The notes beneath the pieces were generated by a model. The model was not told the origin of the DNA, did not search any database, and saw only the letters and a program-made list of their open reading frames with translations. DNA of 64,000 nucleotides, taken from assembly GCA_942159475.1 (NCBI GenBank), contig OW804096.1:39989744-40053743 (forward strand). The letters are read 5' to 3'. The stretch is from Sthenelais limicola. Lineage: Eukaryota; Annelida; Polychaeta; Phyllodocida; Sigalionidae. Shown here piece by piece: positions 59,801-64,000 of the stretch (position 1 is the stretch's first letter; every line of letters starts with the position of its first letter). A program made the translations under genes and the position numbers.

Positions 59801-60988
59801 TAGAAAGGGAGCATTTAGCTGGATATTCACACTTTAACTTTAACTTTAAGGGGACATTTTCCCAACGCCTGCGCCATCAGAAATGGATTTCTGTTGAATC
59901 CAATATTTTGTAACTAAAGCCTTCCCGCAAAAAATGAGAAAAGGACGGGGTTAAGAATATGTCCTTCATACTTCCGAGCTGTGTTTGGAGTGGTGTGGAG
60001 AAGAGATCTTTAATTTGAGTTTCACATTTTGATCCGATGAATTCCCTATCAAAAAACATGATGTAGATCAAATGTTGAATTTAAGATTAATTGAGGGAAT
60101 GGATTAACTTCCGAAGTCAAGATCTGGAACGATGCAGATAATAAGCTACGGGTGTATTCATTTATGTAAAATCTCTACATATCTTTCCATTCCCTCATAT
60201 ATCTTTCCATTCCATGAACATTATACTATTATTCTGTGCTTAGACTATGTCTGCCATGAAAGTTGCTCCATGTGGAATGTCACTTCTGTATAAACCGATG
60301 AATAATGAATCAAAATGGCATAAAATTTGCCCCAAACGCAAGATGCGACGAAGCTAACACTATTTCTAATCCTAGAACTTGATTCTAAGGGATGTGAAAA
60401 ATATTCTCTGAGTATTTCCCTCAAAACGCAGTTATTGAAGTTCTCGATTTTGAATGCAGAGGCAAAGAAGGGGGGGGGGGGGATGATTAATATGCAGTTT
60501 ATATCTTAACAGTAACAGAGAAGGCTACAATCGCAACTAGATTGAGCCAGATTGATCGAGTGATTGATTGATTCAGATTGTGATTGATTCACCTAAACAA
60601 TGTAAAACCTAACCCACTCAAACATTCCAACGAATTAGCATTTCTCCAAACGCCAGATCCGGCAGTCAAGAACAACCTGTGTTCAAGGTCGGCGTGAAAG
60701 ATTTCTCAATTATATCCAGATGAATAATTGAGACTTTTCAAAAAAGTAAAAGGAACAAAAAAATAAAAAATGAGGAAGATGTAACTTACGATGATGTTGA
60801 GGTCACCACGCATGCCCGCGCTTCTGATTCGCCACGTGACCTTGTTATTTCCGCTTCCTTTGAGGACGACGAGAAGACGTCGTGACCTTGCGTCTCTTGA
60901 TGACGTAGAGATGTCAAAGAGGACCTCTGTGTCGGCCCCGGGGCCTGCCGAGGAGTTGGCCGAGTGCAGTTCTATCACATGCACATCT
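32970..60988 (-). CDS. Betaglycan / TGF-beta receptor type III homologue (11 exons, 5' end outside)
   Basis: Single-pass proteoglycan-type co-receptor that presents TGF-beta family ligands to signalling receptors at the cell surface. Eleven exons, all with GT-AG borders and matching phases, give about 619 residues against 851 in the human protein; the missing part is the signal peptide and first half of the orphan domain. In order: orphan-domain half (VHVIEL..., VTWRIRSAGMRGDLNII, WVVDKHGPLVSYTDI..ANRIHLVV), a variable acidic linker, ZP-N with four Cys (LECQS, SPECGA, ESCGT, DFECEY), an interdomain linker, ZP-C (NDCWITP, QKGCVTN, IACRLSMCATD, CVSQDQFC), the helix GISFAAFIIGVLLTAALW, and a short Ser/Thr-rich tail. 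The helix is nearly identical to the vertebrate one. The gene converges on the SLC5-like gene and contains a 21.7-kb intron packed with repeats. Confidence 0.93.
33477..33686 (-). CDS. TGFBR3 exon, juxtamembrane and transmembrane
   Basis: Acceptor ATTTTTCAG, donor G|GTAAGT. Encodes GPDDRSSNKAIKPLPSSEVV, an extracellular stalk, then GLDSGTVVGISFAAFIIG and VLLTAALWVIHTHTG. This is the most conserved part of the gene and the main basis of the name. Confidence 0.93.
34183..34306 (-). CDS. TGFBR3 exon, end of ZP-C
   Basis: Acceptor TATTCCAG, donor CCG|GTAAGT. Starts in phase 0 with CVSQDQFCTMQHIDSGKKES, matching the two-Cys CVPPDEAC stretch of vertebrate betaglycan. Confidence 0.85.
34770..34938 (-). 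CDS. TGFBR3 exon, ZP-C core
   Basis: Acceptor TATACAG, donor ATG|GTTAGT. Encodes CVTNKKHIHIEETSGRSVRF, SFLYMRDYIQEPVNREFIAC and RLSMCATDQSTPDLNM. The F-x-F ... C-x-L-x-x-C pattern is the ZP-C signature. Confidence 0.9.
35410..35497 (-). CDS. TGFBR3 exon, ZP-C start
   Basis: Acceptor GTTTACAG, donor GG|GTAGGT. Encodes EKVRAVFNDCWITPWRYDDQ and VGFDLIQK. NDCWITP is the usual ZP-C opening Cys motif. Ends in phase 2, completing Gly with the next exon. Confidence 0.88.
35938..36028 (+). mobile_element. AGGCGTCC MITE, copy 1 (3' part)
   Basis: Matches the end of the family described at 61,943-62,156, from GGCCAGGAAACCGATT through GTAGGCGTCCAAT to GGGCCTGGACTG. It lies in a betaglycan intron 76 bp from an exon. 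Confidence 0.75.
36104..36275 (-). CDS. TGFBR3 exon, ZP interdomain/ZP-C strand region
   Basis: Acceptor CATTTCAG, donor ACA|GTAAGT. Encodes VVGPTGHISPPFSNNPRRSY, VLDIYLDAAYTQRVNDWPLR and VEQNDRIYIQATAIAPN. The D-x-Y-x-V-x-A motif of ZP-C is recognisable as RIYIQATAI. Confidence 0.88.
36797..37006 (-). CDS. TGFBR3 exon, ZP linker
   Basis: Acceptor TGTTACAG, donor GAG|GTGGGT, phase 0 at both ends (70 codons). Begins IMLRDIDLSNSPEELGSADL, contains the acidic VDDEDYTSS, and ends with GEIKVDFECEYPIGNQKIAP. It aligns with the human linker that carries glycosaminoglycan, but no Ser-Gly pair is present. Confidence 0.85.
37463..37611 (-). mobile_element. AGGCGTCC MITE, copy 2
   Basis: Inverse orientation: CTAATGGCTTTCCCGGCCC, GTAGGCGTCCTATTGGGATT, GCGAGAGGCTTTCCCTCAG, ending TTTGAGCCTAGACTGG, 50 bp from the next exon. 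A 19-bp piece, CTAATGGCTTTCCCGGCCC, also occurs alone at about 9,611-9,629. Confidence 0.8.
37661..37816 (-). CDS. TGFBR3 exon, ZP-N
   Basis: Acceptor GTTGCAG, donor GCT|GTGAGT, phase 0 at both ends. Encodes IHGVRREHLTLLSPECGATA, NNSHYILRTELESCGTKM and the rest of ZP-N. LTLLSPECGA and ESCGT are standard ZP-N cysteine motifs; NNS is a glycosylation sequon. Confidence 0.9.
38074..38321 (-). CDS. TGFBR3 exon, orphan-ZP linker and ZP-N start
   Basis: Acceptor GTTTGCAG, donor AGG|GTGAGC. The first half is a low-complexity linker (SGSDKSESQIDDQHP, GGGEEDGEAGG) with one Ser-Gly pair. The second half is FQFPARTRAALNQAMMLECQ and SRGINILLHKNTLR, the start of ZP-N with its first Cys. A cryptic donor AG|GTAAGC lies near the 5' end. 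Confidence 0.85.
38917..39100 (-). CDS. TGFBR3 exon, orphan domain
   Basis: Acceptor TATTTCAG, donor CTAG|GTAAGT. Encodes TPNVANTDGVDPKQIVRVTT, then LQRWVVDKHGPLVSYTDITA and ANRIHLVVDGL. The W-x5-G-x-x-x-S-Y-T-x6-NR pattern matches the vertebrate orphan domain. The 21.7-kb intron precedes it. Confidence 0.9.
40004..40182 (+). mobile_element. AGGCGTCC MITE, copy 3
   Basis: Starts ACAGTCTAGGCCC, then AGAGTCCCTTCAAACGGAGG, AAGCCTCTCGCCTCAAACCG, GTAGGCGTCCAATCACTGG; the 3' end after TTATCTGA is lost. Confidence 0.85.
41414..41610 (-). mobile_element. AGGCGTCC MITE, copy 4
   Basis: Inverse orientation from AACCCTCAGATCAGATAAGA through GTGATTGGACGCCTACTGCG to CTTTGGGCCTAAGATT; near full length. 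Confidence 0.85.
42530..42637 (-). mobile_element. AGGCGTCC MITE, copy 5 (partial)
   Basis: Inverse orientation, AACCCTCAGATCAGATAAGA to GGCATTCTAATGGGAATG; the remainder is missing. Confidence 0.8.
43490..44040 (+). repeat. (GA)n-rich polypurine tract
   Basis: Over 500 bp almost without pyrimidines on the plus strand; pure or nearly pure GA at about 43,705-43,846. In the betaglycan transcript this is a CU-rich tract. Confidence 0.95.
44378..44541 (-). mobile_element. AGGCGTCC MITE, copy 6 (both ends present)
   Basis: Begins CAGTCTAGGCTCAGAGCC and ends TTTGAGCCTAGGCTG, so the 13-bp TIRs are clear (one mismatch). TAGC flanks both sides (GAATTAGC and TAGCGC), a possible 4-bp target duplication. 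Internally deleted to 164 bp. Confidence 0.88.
44861..44918 (+). repeat. Exact 29-bp tandem duplication
   Basis: TGAAACTTGACCTCCATCCC followed by CAAGTATCA occurs twice back to back. Confidence 0.9.
45226..45458 (+). repeat. Poly-C run and (GGT)n microsatellite
   Basis: About 18 C near 45,226-45,243 and nine GGT units at 45,432-45,458, separated by unique DNA. Confidence 0.85.
45655..45718 (+). repeat. (TATC)n microsatellite
   Basis: About 15 TATC units with one interruption, followed by a pyrimidine-rich stretch to about 45,900. Confidence 0.95.
46634..46872 (+). repeat. Duplicated unit with poly-G runs
   Basis: CGGCAGTAGGACGAGGGCAA at 46,634 recurs as CGGCAGTAGGATGAGGGCAG at 46,714; between them (GT)8 runs into 30 G (46,676-46,705). 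A second run of 24 G is at 46,849-46,872. Lengths of such runs may be inexact in any assembly. Confidence 0.85.
46873..47340 (+). repeat. GA-rich polypurine tract
   Basis: Irregular GAGA, GGAGAA and GTGA units with few pyrimidines for more than 450 bp. Confidence 0.88.
48420..48600 (+). repeat. GA-rich polypurine tract
   Basis: GAGA and GGGAGA units, purest at 48,470-48,540. Confidence 0.8.
49055..49257 (+). mobile_element. AGGCGTCC MITE, copy 7 (near full length)
   Basis: TAGCCTAGGCTCAAAGTTGA to GAGACTTTGAGCCTGTG; all internal blocks are present. Confidence 0.87.
51249..51277 (+). other. Hairpin with hammerhead-like core
   Basis: CTGAGGA, a 5-bp stem GGATA/TATCC with a 6-base loop, then GAAAC. 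This is the order of a hammerhead ribozyme core (CUGANGA, stem II, GAAA). Stems I and III could not be completed from the flanks, so activity is not supported; it may be the end of a retroelement. Confidence 0.3.
51700..51985 (+). repeat. (GA)n and (GATA)n microsatellites
   Basis: GGGAGA units to 51,780, then GATA arrays at about 51,785-51,820 and 51,925-51,970, with ACTTAAAG-containing spacers repeated three times. Confidence 0.92.
52273..52440 (+). repeat. (GA)n tract with poly-G
   Basis: GA repeat at 52,273-52,330, then GA/GGTA units, and 15 or more G at 52,381-52,395. Confidence 0.9.
53758..53905 (+). repeat. (GA)n microsatellite
   Basis: About 36 uninterrupted GA units, then GCGCGCGC and more GA/CAGA/AAGA units. 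Confidence 0.95.
54286..54559 (-). mobile_element. AGGCGTCC MITE, copies 8 and 9, nested
   Basis: CTCAGATCAGATAAGAAAG to TAATGGAAGTGTAATGG is the start of one copy; at about 54,411 a second copy begins (AGCAGATATGAATGGTATGT) and runs to the end CAACTTAGGCCTAGACTGG. One copy appears to have inserted into, or replaced the end of, another in the same orientation. Confidence 0.8.
55246..55425 (+). mobile_element. AGGCGTCC MITE, copy 10
   Basis: CAGTCTAGGCTCATAACCGA to GGCTCTCTGAGCCTAGGCCG; both ends present. Confidence 0.87.
55811..55835 (+). repeat. Poly-G run
   Basis: 25 consecutive G after a GAGGA-rich stretch. Confidence 0.9.
56473..57172 (+). repeat. Diverged tandem pair flanking a MITE
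   Basis: Two copies of an about 175-bp unit, 56,473-56,650 and about 57,005-57,172. Shared words are CACAAGCAGCC, a C-rich run, TATACCACC/TATGCCACC, and GCCCT(T)CAG followed by GATGG. The DNA between contains MITE copy 11. Confidence 0.45.
56673..56826 (+). mobile_element. AGGCGTCC MITE, copy 11 (diverged)
   Basis: TTCAGCCTATGCTCAGAGCC, CCTTCAAACTAAGGGAAAC, CTCCAGGGTCGGGAAAGCCA, ending ATCTGAGCCAAGACTG; the AGGCGTCC block itself is lost. Confidence 0.65.
57238..57360 (-). mobile_element. AGGCGTCC MITE, copy 12 (partial)
   Basis: AACCCTCAGATCAGATAGGA, GTAATTGGACGCCTACTGC, GAGGCGTTCTAATGGGATTA, CATTTTGCGG; the 5' half is missing. Confidence 0.8.
57513..57590 (-). repeat. tRNA-derived sequence (SINE remnant)
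   Basis: On the minus strand, AGTTCAAATCC matches a B box and GTGACGCACTGGTTGTG lies at A-box distance. The arms do not pair well enough for a working tRNA. Confidence 0.45.
57752..57903 (+). mobile_element. GGGAGGTT MITE, partial copy
   Basis: Shares GCGGGAAAAACGTAAC, GATACGGTTACGTAATTGAG, ATAGGTTTGCTTG and AACCTCCCTA with 63,366-63,606, of which it is the 3' part. Confidence 0.75.
58241..58272 (+). repeat. (GT)n running into poly-G
   Basis: About six GT units directly followed by 14 G, the same arrangement as at 46,660 and 62,190. Confidence 0.85.
58313..58432 (+). mobile_element. AGGCGTCC MITE, copy 13 (internally deleted)
   Basis: CAGTCTAGGCTTATTCG, CATTAGCGCAGTAGGCGTCC, TACCATTCTTATCTGAT, ending GCGAGCCAAGATTG. 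Confidence 0.82.
58744..58847 (+). mobile_element. AGGCGTCC MITE, copy 14 (5' part)
   Basis: CAGTCTAGGCTCAGAGTTGA through CCATTAGGACGCCTACTCCA to GGCCAGGAAAG, then unrelated sequence. Confidence 0.82.
59068..59270. mobile_element. Foldback element, 203 bp
   Basis: AAGCCGATTCTCATGCGATT in the left arm is matched by AATCGCATGAGAATCGG in the right. Outer ends TAAACCCCTAGTCCAC / GTGGGCAAGGGCCTTTA and inner GGGGCTGTTGCTCC / GGAGCAACAGGCCCC also pair. Non-coding; nearly the whole unit would fold into one hairpin. Confidence 0.85.
60790..60988 (-). CDS. TGFBR3 exon, orphan domain (most 5' exon in window)
   Basis: Acceptor GTTTAACAG (an AGAG doublet allows a two-base shift in the border), donor ATC|GTAAGT. 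Encodes DVHVIELHSANSSAGPGADT, LLVVLKGSGNNKVTWRIRSA and GMRGDLNII. It aligns with the VHIIELITPNS...VNWVIKS region of human betaglycan. The phase at its start shows that more coding exons lie upstream. Confidence 0.9.
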
Positions 60989-61097
60989 CTGTTAAACAAT
61001 AAAGATTATTATTAGTTTATGAAAACGATTGATTAGTGAATATTACTAAAGTAGATGTAATTAAGAGAAAGGGTATGGGGCATGCTTTGAATAGGAC

Positions 61098-61238
61098 AGC
61101 CTAGGCTCAGAGTTAAAGAGAATCTCTTCAGAATGAGGGAAAGGCTCTCGCTCCAAACCGTAAAATCCCATTAGATTACTCTCAGGAAATCCATCAGCGC
61201 AGGAGGCGTCCACTCACTGACATACCATTCATAGACTG
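61098..61238 (+). mobile_element. AGGCGTCC MITE, copy 15
   Basis: CAGCCTAGGCTCAGAGTTAA, AATGAGGGAAAGGCTCTCGC, CAGGAGGCGTCCACTCACTG, TACCATTCATAG; the 3' TIR is worn. Confidence 0.82.
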
Positions 61239-61942
61239 TGAAGAGGAATTTGGAAAGAGGGGAAGAGAAGACTTCTCCGTCCATTTGTTCTTTTCTCTCT
61301 CCTATGTCTTTCACTCTCCCTCCTCCTCTGTCCCCATCCCCACCCACACCCTCTCCTTCCTCATCTCTCTCTAACCTATTACTCTAACTAACTCTAACTA
61401 AAGAAAATACTACAGACTCCCCCTCCTTGTGTGAGTATAGGGAACGAGGGGGAGTGTGATAAGTAAATGACAAGAAAAATGGGACATTTTGGAGTCAATT
61501 GAGAGTCAGAAAAGGACACTTTGAAGTCAATACAAGTCCTTATAGTTGTTGTCCAAAGTGGAAATACTGCTGAGTGGGCAAAAGGCTAACTGTTGATTTG
61601 CGGGGGTGGATAACTGATAGTCAACAGTCAACGACTGGTGTTGGCACACGCGTAATTGGGCGATTTATTTTATCTTATCATATTTTAAATTATATTCTAT
61701 TATTTTGTCAGAAGATTCCCCTTCTTTCTCATTCGGGATTCCCTACTTCTGTGCAAGATTTCTATCGAAAAAAAGAAGATAAATCCAATGATCTTTCCAC
61801 CAATAGCATAACTCATGTAAATGATCCATAAACACCAAATGCATGATGGGAACTAGCTGTATTACTCTTGTAATATATATAAGAGATCATAAACTGACCT
61901 GTAAACTTCTAAAGAACAAACACAGCACATATAACATATCCA

Positions 61943-62156
61943 CAGTCTAGGCTCAAACTTGAGAGTCCCTTCAAACGGAGGGAAAGCCTCTGGCACAAAA
62001 CCTCAAAGTGCCATTATAATTTGATTTGGACCGCAAGATGTCATTATAATCCCATAAGGACGCCTAGTCCTGGGCAAGGGAAACCATTACCGCAGTAGGC
62101 GCCTAATCACTGACATACCATTCTTATCTGATCTGATAGGCTTTGAGCCTGGACTG
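61943..62156 (+). mobile_element. AGGCGTCC MITE, copy 16 (best full-length copy, 214 bp)
   Basis: Starts CAGTCTAGGCTCA and ends TGAGCCTGGACTG, inverse complements with one mismatch. Blocks in order: GAGAGTCCCTTCAAACGGAG, GGAAAGCCTCTGGC, two CATTATAA-type blocks each with GACCGCAA or similar, GACGCCTAGTCCTGGGCAAG, CCGCAGTAGGCGCCTAATCA, TACCATTCTTATCTGATCTG. No coding capacity. The mobilising transposase family is unknown to me. Confidence 0.88.
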
Positions 62157-63365
62157 GACACCCCACCCCCACCCCCGCAGGTTAGAAGTGTGTGTGTGGG
62201 GGGGGGGGGGGGGGGGGGGGGCGGGGCGGGTAGGGCAATGTTGACAAGTTTGTGTCATTCTCTCTAATTGTCCTCACATGTAGAGGGTACATGGGGGATG
62301 GACCTCACCACAAGTGGCCACAGCTTGCTTGCTTGTCATTTGTACTTGTGGCAAGGGGCATGCAATACAAAGGTCATTAGGTGGTTCATCCATATTACTA
62401 CTGTGTGCTTGTAGTAATGGGGTGCACAGGGTGGGGTCCCCATGTCAGCATGGTGCTCGGATGTCAGCATGGTGTTATCAATGTACATTAAGTTTTATTA
62501 ATACACTTTACTAATCACCACACTTGTATCGGTTATTTGTTCCTTCTGTCCCCTTCTATAGTGGTTTTCCATGGTTCACGAAAAGGATTATAATTAATTT
62601 CCATTTCTTTTTCCCGAATTATTTTTTGTTATCCGTCACCCCAACCAACATACTACTTCTAATAAATTAAGATCGTTTTAAATTTCATAATTTTGAGAAG
62701 CTTACCTGATAAGCAGTATATTGAATTTATAATTTTTTCAAGGCAACTGGTGGGGTTACAGGGAGCACATCCCCAACATCAGAGAATGTGATGGGCCATT
62801 ATATATGGAAATGCCAATATGCTTTCTGTTATTAGTGAGTATATAAACCGTCATAGTTTGGGTGATGGAAGTGTGTGTGGAGTATGGGGTATGGAAGTAT
62901 ACATGTATATATATACGAGACAAGAGAATGGGATGTGGGTGGAGACGGGGAAGGGCAGAGATACTAGAGCATAGGGTGAGTGTGGCACAGTGACAGAAAT
63001 AGCCAATAGGAGGCGGGCGGGGGGGGGGGGGGGGGCAGCACAAATTGGTCCTTTTGTGGTATGAACTGGGGTTACAGGGTTAAAGAGGTCCTTGTGTGGG
63101 AGGTGGTGGTGGTAAAGTCAGAGGAACAACGGAAGGGGGAGGGGGGGGGGGGGGGGGGGGGGGGAGGGGGAGGGAATGGGCGGGGCTGGGTCACTATCAT
63201 CACCATCTAGATATAAACATCTTCAAACAAAAGCAAATTATTTTCTATATGACTATTACACCAGGTTGTTTGCTTCAACTCTTAGAGCTGTGTTAATTGT
63301 ACTACGACACTTAAGTAAGACACATTCATACAATGACACAACTTAGGTACATTAGGATAAGTCAA

Positions 63366-63606
63366 TAGGGAGGTTCAGCAAGTCTAACCTATACGTACAC
63401 GTAAACGTATTCGTATCTCTGATATACAAACATACGTTAAAAGGAAGAAAGAGGTTCAGCAAGGCATGGCGGGAAAAACGTAACCTAACGCAAAATGTTT
63501 CGTCTTACAATTTATTTTTAATACATAGAAATGCCACGAAATGTTCAAAAATGATACGAATACGGTTGCGTAATTGAGATAGGTTTGCTTGCGGAACCTC
63601 CCTAAT
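63366..63606 (+). mobile_element. GGGAGGTT MITE, 241 bp
   Basis: TAGGGAGGTTCAGCAAG at the left and CTTGCGGAACCTCCCTA at the right are near-perfect inverse complements, flanked by A/T. AACCTAT and ATAGGTT continue the pairing. GAGGTTCAGCAAG also recurs inside at about 63,450. Confidence 0.78.
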
Positions 63607-63662
63607 GAATTGAATAACCCCCCATCCCCGCCCACACCCTTTTATTTGTTGATCCAACCACT

Positions 63663-63931
63663 AAGCCGGTGCTGATGGAGGTGGAGGACGACCCCACTAT
63701 ATTTATGTGAGTGTCAGGCTGAGGGTTAGATGTGAACCAGGAAACTGGGGGGACAGAGAGGCTATAAAGAGGCTGGTGCAGAGGTCATGCTATGGGGTCG
63801 AGGTCAAGGCCAAGCCCAGGAGAAGCAACTGGTTTTGGCCTGGTTATACCCTCAGCAGTGGTCCAATACTGGGTCACTTTGTGCCAATACCATGCCGCCA
63901 TATAGCAGCATCCGTTCATTCATGTAATTAG
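63663..63931 (+). other. GC-richer open stretch, possible exon (unrecognised)
   Basis: A plus-strand frame is open from a stop at 63,662 to 63,931 (about 88 codons), with mixed charged residues and Cys (YVSVRLRVRCEPGNWGD, YGVEVKAKPRRSNWFWPG) and more G/C at third positions than nearby DNA. ACTAAG just before it could be an acceptor, though a weak one. No homologue is recognised. It may be chance or part of an unknown repeat. Confidence 0.2.
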
Positions 63932-64000
63932 TGTAGTGCTCTTTTCCTACATCAGTTGTCATTAGTGTACATGTATTTGTATAAATATGTACTCATGCTG

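Larger units (their letters stand above)
39101..60789 (-). other. 21.7-kb intron of the betaglycan gene
   Basis: Bounded by the ATC|GTAAGT donor at 60,789 and the TATTTCAG acceptor at 39,101. I recognise no gene inside. Content is MITE copies 3-14, a foldback, purine-rich microsatellites and homopolymer G/C runs, all listed separately. Confidence 0.8.
60989..64000. other. Upstream intron or flank of betaglycan
   Basis: No further betaglycan exon is recognised on the minus strand. Contents are MITE copies 15 and 16, a pyrimidine-rich stretch at about 61,290-61,372, poly-G runs at 62,198-62,221, 63,019-63,035 and 63,141-63,164, and the GGGAGGTT MITE. Confidence 0.55.

Noticed and set aside
63700..63850. 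Upstream betaglycan exon on the minus strand near the right edge
   Set aside because: A minus-strand frame is open here, but its peptide shows none of the orphan-domain motifs expected before the 60,988 exon.

Overview
The window looks like nuclear DNA of an animal, most likely a marine invertebrate. Genes are split into short exons by GT-AG introns and are far apart. The DNA is AT-rich and full of short inverted-repeat elements, minisatellites and microsatellites. There is no operon structure, no CRISPR array and no rRNA. The species cannot be named from the sequence alone.

Layout. 1-4,900 is repeat DNA: an E-box-bearing 21-mer repeat, a 2.1-kb minisatellite of about 30-bp period, and a 197-bp MITE. 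5,002-6,523 (+) is a complete two-exon Crypton-type tyrosine recombinase with all five catalytic residues. 8,002-10,350 (+) holds the last four exons of an SLC5-family sodium-coupled solute transporter whose 5' part lies outside or was not found. 10,351-32,969 is about 22.6 kb between two convergent genes. It contains foldback elements, tRNA-derived SINE pieces, a 5'-truncated non-LTR retrotransposon with a nearly full-length RT ORF (16,053-18,455, minus), ATC/ATT-rich DNA, and a scatter of RFX X-box palindromes.

32,970-60,988 (minus) is the main gene, a homologue of betaglycan (TGFBR3, TGF-beta type III co-receptor). Eleven consecutive exons with matching phases encode the second half of the orphan domain, a complete ZP-N/ZP-C module, the transmembrane helix and a short cytoplasmic tail (about 619 residues). 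The 5' exons lie to the right of the window. A 21.7-kb intron (39,101-60,789) is filled with copies of one about 215-bp MITE family, long polypurine runs and G-runs. The MITE family is almost confined to this gene.

No wholly new multi-gene system was found. The points most worth a second look are the intact Crypton, the MITE build-up inside the betaglycan gene, the betaglycan tail and linker changes, the X-box scatter, and three small hairpins ending in GAAA that resemble ribozyme-type termini of retroelements. Exon borders were set by hand from splice signals and phase and have not been tested against transcripts.
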